NCBI GenBank assembly: GCA_964555675.1
Contig: CAZKTU010000216.1
Coordinates: forward strand, 1 to 11,471
Source: CAIWXH01 sp964555675
Lineage (GTDB): Bacteria > Chloroflexota > Chloroflexia > Chloroflexales > Chloroflexaceae
DNA: 11,471 nt
Direction: 5' to 3'
This document shows positions 5,606 through 11,471 of this stretch, piece by piece. Position 1 is the stretch's first letter; each line of letters starts with the position of its first letter. The translations under genes and the position numbers were made by a program. A model generated the notes under the pieces. It ran no database searches. It saw nothing but the letters and a program-made list of their open reading frames with translations, and had not been told where the DNA came from.

Positions 5606-6589
5606 ATGGCTACAACAACCAGGGTCGCCAGTGGCGGGGGCGGCAGAGCCCGCTCGTTGGCCCGGCGCGAGACCCTCACGGCCTACCTGTTCATCGCGCC
5701 CTACCTGATCATCGCCGCGATCTTCACGGTCGGCCTGCTCGTCTACGCCTTTTCGATCAGCTTCACGAATCTCTCGGCCTCGTTCGCCGCCCGCAGCGCC
5801 GAGTTCGTCGGGCTCGACAACTACATCCGCGCCTTCAGCGACCCCGACTTCCTGGCCGCCCTGGGCAACGCCTTCTGGTACTTCGTGATCGTGACGCTCT
5901 TCCAGACCATAGGCGCGATTCTGCTGGCGGTGCTGCTCAACGCCAAGCTGCAGGGCATGCGCATCTTCCGCACCCTGCTCTACTCGCCCAGTGTGGCCTC
6001 GTCGGTGGTGATGTCGCTGATCTTCCTCTGGCTCTACCTGCCCACCGGCTTCATCAACTACTTCCTCGGCACCGACATCCCCTGGCTGACCACGCCCGAC
6101 CGCATCTTCGCGCCCTTCTGGAGCGCCATCGGTCTGGGCCAGAGCGTGCCCGCCTTCTTCCAGGGCCCCAGTGTGGCCTGGACGGCGATCATGATGCTGG
6201 CGATCTTCACCACCATCCCGACCTTCATGGTCATGTTCCTCACGGCGCTGCAGGATGTGCCCGGCTTCGTCTACGAGGCCGCCGCCATCGACGGGGCCAC
6301 GGGCGCGCGGGCCTTCTGGTACATCACCCTGCCGCTCTTGCGCCCCGTGATCGCCCTCGTGGCCATCCTGGGCACGATCGGCACCTTCCAGGTCTTCGAC
6401 CAGGTCGCCATCCTCACCAAGGGCGGCCCGCTCAAGACCACCCTCACCCCGGCCTACCTGATCTACACCAAGACTCTGGGCACCGGCACCCAGGCCGAGG
6501 CGGGCTTCGCCGCCGCCATGGCTTTCATCCTGGCCTTCGTGATTGTGGCGATCACGCTCATCCAGCGCCGGCTGATCGAGCAAGATTAG
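5606..6589 (+). CDS. Sugar ABC transporter permease, MalF/UgpA/YcjO type
   Basis: 327-residue inner-membrane permease of a CUT1 sugar importer. About six membrane segments are visible, near residues 25-50, 88-112, 125-150, 188-213, 246-268 and 298-320. The cytoplasmic EAA loop that contacts the ATPase starts at E224: EAAAIDGATGARAFWYITLP. Start: ATG at 5606 lies eight bases after GAAGGGG (5591-5597); the GTG at 5597 in the same frame overlaps that ribosome site and is less likely. It is followed after nine bases by the partner permease, whose AGGAGG overlaps this gene's stop codon, so the two are translationally linked. The substrate follows that of the binding protein. Confidence 0.93.
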   Translation: MATTTRVASGGGGRARSLARRETLTAYLFIAPYLIIAAIFTVGLLVYAFSISFTNLSASFAARSAEFVGLDNYIRAFSDPDFLAALGNAFWYFVIVTLFQTIGAILLAVLLNAKLQGMRIFRTLLYSPSVASSVVMSLIFLWLYLPTGFINYFLGTDIPWLTTPDRIFAPFWSAIGLGQSVPAFFQGPSVAWTAIMMLAIFTTIPTFMVMFLTALQDVPGFVYEAAAIDGATGARAFWYITLPLLRPVIALVAILGTIGTFQVFDQVAILTKGGPLKTTLTPAYLIYTKTLGTGTQAEAGFAAAMAFILAFVIVAITLIQRRLIEQD

Positions 6590-6593
6590 GAGG
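6588..6593 (+). promoter_or_regulatory. AGGAGG ribosome site overlapping the first permease stop codon
   Basis: AGGAGG begins within the TAG stop of the upstream permease and lies five bases before the next ATG. This arrangement favours equal, coupled production of the two permeases, which must pair one to one. Confidence 0.85.
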
Positions 6594-6598
6594 CACCG

Positions 6599-7498
6599 AT
6601 GGCAACAGCAGTTGAGCCCCGCACCGTCGCCAGGGCCGCCAACGAGGGCAAGCCGGCCTGGTTCTACCTCAGCGCCATCCTGCGCTACGGCTTCCTGATC
6701 CTGATCTCGCTCGTGGCCTTCATGCCCTTCATCCTCTCCTTCCTGGGTACGTTCAAGAGCAACGTCGAGCTGACCGCCTTCCCGCCTACCTTCCTCCCCG
6801 CCGAGTGGCGCTGGGACAACTGGGCGCGGGTCTGGAACTTCTCGCTGCCGACCCTGCAGAACGCGGTGCCGCGCTGGCTCTGGAACAGCACCTGGCTGGC
6901 CCTCGTCAATGTGGCCACCCAGCTCTTCTTCTGCTCGCTGGCCGGCTACGCCTTCGCCCGCATGCGCTTCCCCGGCCGCGACCTGATCTACAGCTTCATC
7001 ATCGCCACCATGGCCATCCCCGCCGTGATCACCATGATCCCCGGCTTCGTCTTCTTCGCCCGCCTCGGCTGGATCAATACCTTCTGGCCCCTGATCGTCC
7101 CCAGCATCGTCACGCCCTTCGGCATCCTCATGCTCACCCAGTTCTTCAAGTCTATCCCCAAAGAGCTCGAGGAGGCGGCCCAGATGGACGGCCTCGGCCG
7201 CTTCGGCACCTACACCCGCATCGCCCTGCCCCTCTCGCGGCCCGCCCTGATCACCCTGGCCATCCTCGCCTTCCAGGGCTCGTGGAACAACTTCACCGGG
7301 CCCCTGCTCTTCCTGCAGCGCCCCGAGATGATGACGCTCACCGTCGGCATGAACTTCTTCCGCACTCAGTTCTCCAACGACCTCAGCGCCATCCTCGTCG
7401 GCGCTATGTTCAACGCTATCCCGGTCCTGCTGCTCTTCTTCATCCTCAACCGCTACTTCCTCGAGAGCGCGAGCTACAGCGGCTTGGCCGGCCAGTGA
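6599..7498 (+). CDS. Sugar ABC transporter permease, MalG/UgpE/YcjP type
   Basis: 299-residue partner permease forming the membrane channel with the preceding gene product. Six membrane segments are apparent, beginning with LRYGFLILISLVAFMPFILS and ending with the ILVGAMFNAIPVLLLFFIL helix. The EAA loop is at E192-A193-A194 within EEAAQMDGLGRFGTYTRIAL, followed by PLSRP, as in MalG-type permeases. A P-P-T-F-L-P-A-E-W-R-W segment after the first helix is the usual extracytoplasmic motif. The stop codon sits in GTGA next to the following HAD gene. No ATPase gene follows, so an ATPase from elsewhere must bind both EAA loops. Confidence 0.93.
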   Translation: MATAVEPRTVARAANEGKPAWFYLSAILRYGFLILISLVAFMPFILSFLGTFKSNVELTAFPPTFLPAEWRWDNWARVWNFSLPTLQNAVPRWLWNSTWLALVNVATQLFFCSLAGYAFARMRFPGRDLIYSFIIATMAIPAVITMIPGFVFFARLGWINTFWPLIVPSIVTPFGILMLTQFFKSIPKELEEAAQMDGLGRFGTYTRIALPLSRPALITLAILAFQGSWNNFTGPLLFLQRPEMMTLTVGMNFFRTQFSNDLSAILVGAMFNAIPVLLLFFILNRYFLESASYSGLAGQ

Positions 7499-7506
7499 GG
7501 GGATCT

Positions 7507-8208
7507 GTGCGCTACCACGGTGCGATTTTCGACGTCGACGGGGTCCTGGTCGACTCGCCCCACGAGGCGGCCTGGCGCGACGCTCTCGGGCAGCTCATGG
7601 CCGGCCCCTGGCGCGACCTGGCGCCCTACGAGCCGGGGGCCTTCACCACGGCGGTCTACCTGGCCCACCTGGCGGGCAAGCCGCGCCTGGCGGGGGCCGC
7701 GGCCGCCCTCGCCCACTTCGGCGTCGCCGACCCCGACGGCCTGCGCGCCCGCCAGTACGCCGAGGCCAAGCAGGCCCGCATTGCCGAGCTGATCGAGGGC
7801 CGCGCCTTCGCGGCCTTCCCCGACGGGGCCCGCCTCTTGCAGCGCCTCAAGGCCGCCGGCCTGCGCCTCGCCGCCGCGTCGTCCTCGCGCAACGCCAATG
7901 ACTTCCTCGCCCGCATCCCCGTCGGGGCAGGCTCGATGCTCGATCTGTTCGACGCCAACCTGAGCGGGCGCGAGCTGGCCCGCGGCAAGCCCGCCCCCGA
8001 CCTCTTCCTCGCCGCCGCCGCCGAGCTCGGCCTGCCCCCCGCCGCCTGCCTGGTGGTCGAGGACGCCGTCTCGGGCGTGCAGGCGGCCCGCGCCGCCGGC
8101 ATGGCCTGCATCGCCGTGGCCCGCCTCGACGATGCCCCGCAGCTCGACGCCGCCGGCGCCACCCTCGTCGTCGCCAGCCTCGACGAGGTGCGCCTCGAGG
8201 ATCTCTGA
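7507..8208 (+). CDS. Beta-phosphoglucomutase-like HAD-superfamily enzyme
   Basis: 233-residue cytoplasmic enzyme predicted to convert beta-glucose 1-phosphate to glucose 6-phosphate. HAD motif I is FDVDGVLVDS with nucleophile D9 and acid/base D11; motif II is in AAASSS; motif III is K161 in GKPAPD; motif IV is E185-D186 in VVEDAVSGVQAA. The cap segment LAGKPRLAG resembles actinobacterial Rv3400-type proteins, which also sit next to a GH65 gene. GTG at 7507 has GAGGGG (7497-7502) four bases upstream. An in-frame GTG at 7495 overlaps the permease stop as GTGA and would add four residues, so the start is uncertain. The adjacent GH65 gene, 17 bases downstream, supports the mutase role; a phosphatase activity cannot be excluded. 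Confidence 0.87.
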   Translation: MRYHGAIFDVDGVLVDSPHEAAWRDALGQLMAGPWRDLAPYEPGAFTTAVYLAHLAGKPRLAGAAAALAHFGVADPDGLRARQYAEAKQARIAELIEGRAFAAFPDGARLLQRLKAAGLRLAAASSSRNANDFLARIPVGAGSMLDLFDANLSGRELARGKPAPDLFLAAAAELGLPPAACLVVEDAVSGVQAARAAGMACIAVARLDDAPQLDAAGATLVVASLDEVRLEDL

Positions 8209-8225
8209 GCAGGAGCGAAGCGCTT

Positions 8226-10544
8226 ATGCCTGCCATACCCGAGTACACGCCGACGGGCGAGGGGGCCTGGCTCCTCGCCTACGACGGCTACCACCCCGCG
8301 CGCGAGGCCCAGATCGAGGCGGTCTGCGCCCTGGTCAACGGCTACCTCGGCACGCGCGCGGCCCTCGACGAGGGCGGCCCCCACTCGCGGCCCGCCACCT
8401 TCATCGCCGGGGTCTTCAACACGCCCGCCGCGCCCCAGGCCCCCGAGCTCGAGGCGCCCATCCCCGAGCTGGTCGTCGCCCCCGACTGGTCGCGCCTGCG
8501 CCTGAGCCTCGACGGCGTCGAGCTGAGCATGGCCACCTGCGAACTGCTCGAACAGCGCCGCTGCCTCGACATGCGCCAGGGCGTGCTGCTGCGCACCTGG
8601 CGGCTGCGCGACGGGCAAGGCCGCATCACCGCCCTCGCCAGCCTGCGCTTCGCCAGCCTGGCCGACCGCCGCGCCCTCGGCCAGATCGTCGTCGTGACGC
8701 CCGAGAACTACAGCGGCGAGCTCGGCCTCGAGGCGCTGCTCGACGGCCGGGTCTTCAACGAGAACCAGACGGCCCACCTTTTTCCTGTTGATCGAGAGCC
8801 ACGCCCCGGCGCACCCCTGCTGCTCAGCACTCTGGAGTCGCGCTACACCCTGGCCTATGCATGCCGCGCCGAGCTGGACGCCGGCCACGAAGGCCCCGTC
8901 GCGGGCGCCCCCATCGCCACGGCCGACACGCGGGGGCTGCGCTTCACCTGGCGCGCCGAGGCGGGCCAGAGCGCCACCCTGCGCAAGGTCGTGGCCGTGG
9001 CCACCTCGCGCGACGGCGGCGATGTACTGGCCGGCGTCGACGCGGCCGCCGAGGGCCTGTTCCAACAGGGAATGTCGACCCTGCTCGCCGCGCACACCGC
9101 GGCCTGGGCCGCCCGCTGGGCCGCCGCCGACATCGTCATCCCCGGCGACGAGGAGCTGCAGCGCCAGGCCCGCTTCGCGCTCTACCACCTGATTGGGGCC
9201 GCCAACCCGGCCGACGAGCGGGCCTCGATCGGCGCCCGCGCCCTCACCGGCGAGCGCTACCGCGGCCACGTCTTCTGGGACACCGAGGTCTTCGCCTGGC
9301 CGCCCCTGCTCTACACCCACCCGCCCACGGCCAGAGCCCTGCTGATGTACCGCTACCACACCCTGGCCGGGGCCCGGGCCAAGGCGGCGGCCGCGGGCTA
9401 CGCGGGCGCGATGTACCCGTGGGAGGCCGCGGATAGTGGCGAGGAGGTGACGCCCGCCTTCATGCTCAGCGGCGGCCAGCGCGTGCCGGTGCTCACGGGC
9501 AGCGAGGAGCAGCACATCAGCGCCGACGTGGCCCTGGCCGTGCTCCAGTACGTGCGGGCCACGGGCGACCGGGCCTTCTTGCTGGCCAACGGGGCCGAGA
9601 TCGTGCTCGAGGTGGCCCGCTTCTGGGCGAGCCGCGCCGAGCCGGGGGCCGGGGGCGCCTTCCATATCCGCGGGGTGATCGGGCCAGACGAGTACCACGA
9701 GACGGTGGACGACAACGCCTACACCAACCAGCTCGCCGCGCACATCCTGCGCCGCGCCCGCGCCCTCGCCGCCGAGCTGGCCCGCGACGAGCCCGGCCCC
9801 TGGGCCGAGCTGGCGGCGCGCCTGGGCCTCGGCCCCGACGAGCCGGCCCGCTGGGGGCAGGTGGCCGCCGGGCTGCGCAGCGGCCTCGACCCGGCCACGG
9901 GCCTGATCGAGCAGTTCGCCGGCTACCATCAGCTCGCGCCGATCGACCTGCGCGACCACGACCCGAGCGTGGCCACCGTCGACGCGAAGCTGGGCTGGTA
10001 CGCCATGCAGCGCACCCGCGTGCTGAAGCAGGCCGACGTGGTCATGCTGCTGATCCTGCTCTGGGAGCAGTTCTCGCCCGAGGTGCGGGCCGCCAACTTC
10101 GCCTACTATGAGCCCCAGACCAGCCACGACAGCTCGCTCAGCTACAGCTTCCACGCCCTGTGCGCGGCGCGGCTGGGCCGGCTCGAGCAGGCCGAGGCCT
10201 ACCTGCGGCGCGCCGCCCTGATCGACCTCGACCTGGACAGGCAGGGCCACGCGGGCGCGAGCGGCGGCGTACACATCGCGGCCCTCGGCGGAATCTGGCA
10301 GGCCCTGGTGCTGGGCTTTCTGGGCGTAGAGCCCCGCGACGAGGGGCTGCGCATCGACCCCCACGTTCCCGCCCACTGGGGCCGCCTACAGGCGCCAATC
10401 GACTGGCGCGGCGCGCGGCTGCGGATCAGCGCCGCGGCCGGCGGGCCGGCCCGGGTGACCTGCGAGGGCGGCGGGCCAGTGCGGGTCGCTCTCGGCGATG
10501 GGCCCTGGCACGAGCTGCGCAATGGTGCGACCCTGCAAGCATAG
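8226..10544 (+). CDS. GH65 disaccharide phosphorylase (inverting)
   Basis: 772-residue cytoplasmic enzyme of normal GH65 length, predicted to split an alpha-linked glucose disaccharide with phosphate to beta-glucose 1-phosphate. An N-terminal beta-sandwich (about 1-270) is followed by a linker, an (alpha/alpha)6 barrel and a C-terminal beta domain from about 690. The catalytic acid is E489 in GVIGPDEYHETVDDNAYTN. Subsite motifs include FWDTEVF with W351-D352, YPWEAADSGEE, K601-Q602 in LKQADV, and TSHDSSLS from T632, linked to the phosphate site. AGGAG (8211-8215) precedes the ATG. The order HAD then GH65 matches known phosphorylase/mutase pairs. Kojibiose, trehalose, maltose, nigerose or a glucosyl-polyol are all possible. 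The PWE-A-A-x-x-GEE and HExVDDNAYTN signatures resemble poorly characterised members. Confidence 0.92.
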   Translation: MPAIPEYTPTGEGAWLLAYDGYHPAREAQIEAVCALVNGYLGTRAALDEGGPHSRPATFIAGVFNTPAAPQAPELEAPIPELVVAPDWSRLRLSLDGVELSMATCELLEQRRCLDMRQGVLLRTWRLRDGQGRITALASLRFASLADRRALGQIVVVTPENYSGELGLEALLDGRVFNENQTAHLFPVDREPRPGAPLLLSTLESRYTLAYACRAELDAGHEGPVAGAPIATADTRGLRFTWRAEAGQSATLRKVVAVATSRDGGDVLAGVDAAAEGLFQQGMSTLLAAHTAAWAARWAAADIVIPGDEELQRQARFALYHLIGAANPADERASIGARALTGERYRGHVFWDTEVFAWPPLLYTHPPTARALLMYRYHTLAGARAKAAAAGYAGAMYPWEAADSGEEVTPAFMLSGGQRVPVLTGSEEQHISADVALAVLQYVRATGDRAFLLANGAEIVLEVARFWASRAEPGAGGAFHIRGVIGPDEYHETVDDNAYTNQLAAHILRRARALAAELARDEPGPWAELAARLGLGPDEPARWGQVAAGLRSGLDPATGLIEQFAGYHQLAPIDLRDHDPSVATVDAKLGWYAMQRTRVLKQADVVMLLILLWEQFSPEVRAANFAYYEPQTSHDSSLSYSFHALCAARLGRLEQAEAYLRRAALIDLDLDRQGHAGASGGVHIAALGGIWQALVLGFLGVEPRDEGLRIDPHVPAHWGRLQAPIDWRGARLRISAAAGGPARVTCEGGGPVRVALGDGPWHELRNGATLQA

Positions 10545-10609
10545 GGACGGCGGACATCGCTGTGACAAGGGCCCCATTCATGCCGTCACTCCTGCCAATA
10601 CCGATACTC

Positions 10610-10614
10610 AGGAG
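10610..10614 (+). promoter_or_regulatory. Ribosome binding site AGGAG for the stress-protein gene
   Basis: AGGAG is six bases before ATG 10621. An ATG at 10615 directly abuts it and is too close to be used, and the frame extending back to 10498 overlaps the GH65 gene. This fixes the start. Confidence 0.75.
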
Positions 10615-10620
10615 ATGCAA

Positions 10621-11157
10621 ATGACAGACTCGACCGGCCCCGCGACGATCATTGTCGCCCTCGACGGCACCCGCGCGACCGAGCGTATCCTGGCCCCGGC
10701 CAAAGACCTGGCGCGCCTGTATGGCGCGACCCTGGTGCTGGTGCGGGCCCTCGAGCGTAACACCATGTTCGCCGAGGACGACCCGACGACCGCCCCCAGC
10801 GTATCGATGATGGCAGGCCCGATCGCCGACGGCAGCTCGGGGATCGAGATCCCGGTGGCCGGGGCCGTAGCCGGCGAGGGCTTCCAGCCCGCCAAGGCGA
10901 TCGATAACCACGAGGCCCTCGGCTACCTGAACATTCTCGACAACGAGCTCGAGGCCGAGGGCTTCCTCGTCGAGCATATCGACCCCGACGACGACCCGGC
11001 CGACGCGATCATCGGCGAGGCCCGCTCGCGCTCGGCCCGCCTGATCATCATGGGCACTCGCCAGCGCTCGCGGTGGGAGCGGCTCTTCAAGGGCAGCACC
11101 GCCGAGAAGGTGCTACGCGAGAGCCCCTGCCCGGTGCTGGTAGTGCCCCTCGACTAG
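10621..11157 (+). CDS. Universal stress protein (UspA family)
   Basis: 178-residue single-domain Usp protein, longer than the usual 140-150. The first strand IIVALDGT carries D15, the adenine-side acidic residue. After helix AERILAPAKDLARLYGATL-like sequence there is an extended middle section (about residues 47-105) of low complexity. The segment LIIMGTRQRSRWERLFKGST followed by AEKVLRESPCPVLVVP closes the fold. The ATP-binding pattern G-x2-G-x9-G-S/T is present as G145, Q148 and G158-S159, with Gln in place of the second Gly, so nucleotide binding is uncertain. The gene lies 76 bases after GH65 on the same strand and before a strong inverted repeat, so it could be the last operon gene or an independent one. 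Its role here is not known. Confidence 0.88.
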   Translation: MTDSTGPATIIVALDGTRATERILAPAKDLARLYGATLVLVRALERNTMFAEDDPTTAPSVSMMAGPIADGSSGIEIPVAGAVAGEGFQPAKAIDNHEALGYLNILDNELEAEGFLVEHIDPDDDPADAIIGEARSRSARLIIMGTRQRSRWERLFKGSTAEKVLRESPCPVLVVPLD

Positions 11158-11165
11158 CAGGGGAT

Positions 11166-11215
11166 CGGGGAGGGCCAGGCCGTCAAGGAGAGGTTCGGGG
11201 GCCTGGCCCTCCCCG
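11166..11215. terminator. 16-bp perfect inverted repeat between convergent genes
   Basis: CGGGGAGGGCCAGGCC (11166-11181) and its exact complement GGCCTGGCCCTCCCCG (11200-11215) enclose an 18-base loop. The very stable stem lies nine bases after the stress-protein stop and between two converging genes, so it can work in both directions. No T-tract follows on either strand, so it is not a canonical intrinsic terminator; it may act as an RNA 3'-end barrier or with Rho. Confidence 0.75.
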
Positions 11216-11224
11216 CAAGGATCA

Positions 11225-11239
11225 GACAACCTGGTTGTC
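11225..11239. repeat. Short palindrome GACAACC-T-GGTTGTC
   Basis: A 7-base perfect inverted repeat around a single T, overlapping the stop codon of the minus-strand permease. As RNA the stem would be about five pairs with a five-base loop. It could be part of the 3' end of that gene or a protein site; its position at a gene end makes an operator role less likely. Confidence 0.5.
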
Positions 11240-11471
11240 AGGACCCCCAACCCTTGCTGATCATCGTCTCTTCGCCGGGCTTGCGCTTGGGGATACGGTA
11301 GATGAAGCGCACGATCTGGTCGGCGGCGATGAACATAATGATCAGGGCCTGGACGATCTTGATCACATCGATCGAGAGGCCGGCGCGCACCTGCATCAGG
11401 CGTGCGCCGGTGAGCAGGCCACCCCAGAGGATGCCGGCGAAGAGGATGCCGATCGGGTTCGAGCGGGCCAG
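11238..11471 (-). CDS. ABC transporter permease, BPD_transp_2 type (partial, C-terminal end)
   Basis: The last 77 residues of a membrane protein whose gene continues beyond the right edge. The fragment reads NPIGILFAGILWGGLLTGAR, then LMQVRAGLSIDVIKIVQALIIM, FIAADQIVRFIYRIPKRK, and a basic hydrophilic tail ending KGWGS. The N-P-I-G...LFA, M-Q-x-R-x-G...D and I-x-Q-A-L-I-I-M-F-x-A-A pattern is that of the C-terminus of RbsC/NupP-type permeases, close to the nucleoside (BmpA/YufP) branch. It converges on the stress-protein gene and belongs to a separate operon read in the opposite direction. Substrate cannot be judged from this fragment. Confidence 0.82.
   Translation of the reverse strand: MARSNPIGILFAGILWGGLLTGARLMQVRAGLSIDVIKIVQALIIMFIAADQIVRFIYRIPKRKPGEETMISKGWGS

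Noticed and set aside
3866..6583. Open frame of 905 codons on the minus strand opposite the binding protein and first permease
   Set aside because: It has the same codon-bias cause; the translation is rich in Gly, Glu, Asp and His with no recognisable domain, and it runs through several intergenic gaps.
7656..10376. Open frame of 906 codons on the minus strand opposite the HAD and GH65 genes
   Set aside because: It is a by-product of strong G/C third-position bias in the plus-strand genes. Its translation is low-complexity Gly/Ala/Val/Arg with no family motifs, while the plus strand encodes clear HAD and GH65 motifs.
1..11471. CRISPR arrays, tRNA or rRNA genes, insertion sequences, attachment sites
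   Set aside because: No spaced direct repeats, cloverleaf with conserved T-loop, transposase motifs or terminal inverted repeats with target duplications were seen.

Overview
This 11.5 kb, very GC-rich window holds ten protein-coding genes, nine complete and one cut by the right edge. It reads as a chromosomal sugar-uptake and sugar-phosphorolysis locus. The third codon positions are almost all G or C, the solute-binding lipoprotein has a long Ala/Thr/Pro/Gly/Glu linker, and heptamer repeats and hairpin elements lie between genes. Together these suggest a member of the Chloroflexota (Chloroflexia), but this is inferred from style only; no taxonomic marker is present.

Layout. A hotdog-fold acyl-CoA thioesterase (minus strand, 3-488) is divergent from a LacI-family repressor (690-1697). 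Between them lie a heptamer repeat tract and a near-consensus promoter carrying two perfect copies of GGAAACGTTTCC, one in the -35/-10 spacer and one just after the start of transcription. Plus-strand genes follow: a cytoplasmic six-hairpin glycosidase-like protein (1894-3927), a sugar-binding lipoprotein (4046-5467), two CUT1-type permeases (5606-6589, 6599-7498), a beta-phosphoglucomutase-like HAD enzyme (7507-8208), a GH65 disaccharide phosphorylase (8226-10544) and a universal stress protein (10621-11157). A 16-bp inverted repeat ends this strand. Converging on it is the C-terminal end of a BPD_transp_2 (nucleoside/simple-sugar type) ABC permease on the minus strand (11238 to the edge).

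How the genes fit together. The binding protein and permeases would import an alpha-linked glucoside. GH65 would split it with inorganic phosphate to beta-glucose 1-phosphate plus a second product, and the HAD enzyme would isomerise beta-glucose 1-phosphate to glucose 6-phosphate. The six-hairpin protein may trim a related glycoside in the cytoplasm. The LacI protein probably represses its own promoter and, if transcription reads through, the whole operon. The gene order resembles the E. coli ycj (kojibiose) locus in logic. No transport ATPase is present, so a shared MsmX/UgpC-type ATPase encoded elsewhere is likely. The sugar cannot be read from the sequence.

The most notable non-coding signals are the two-operator promoter, a similar two-hairpin element after two different genes (1705-1772 and 5473-5550), a perfect Shine-Dalgarno sequence without a start codon at 3931-3939, and heptamer repeats on both sides of the lacI gene.
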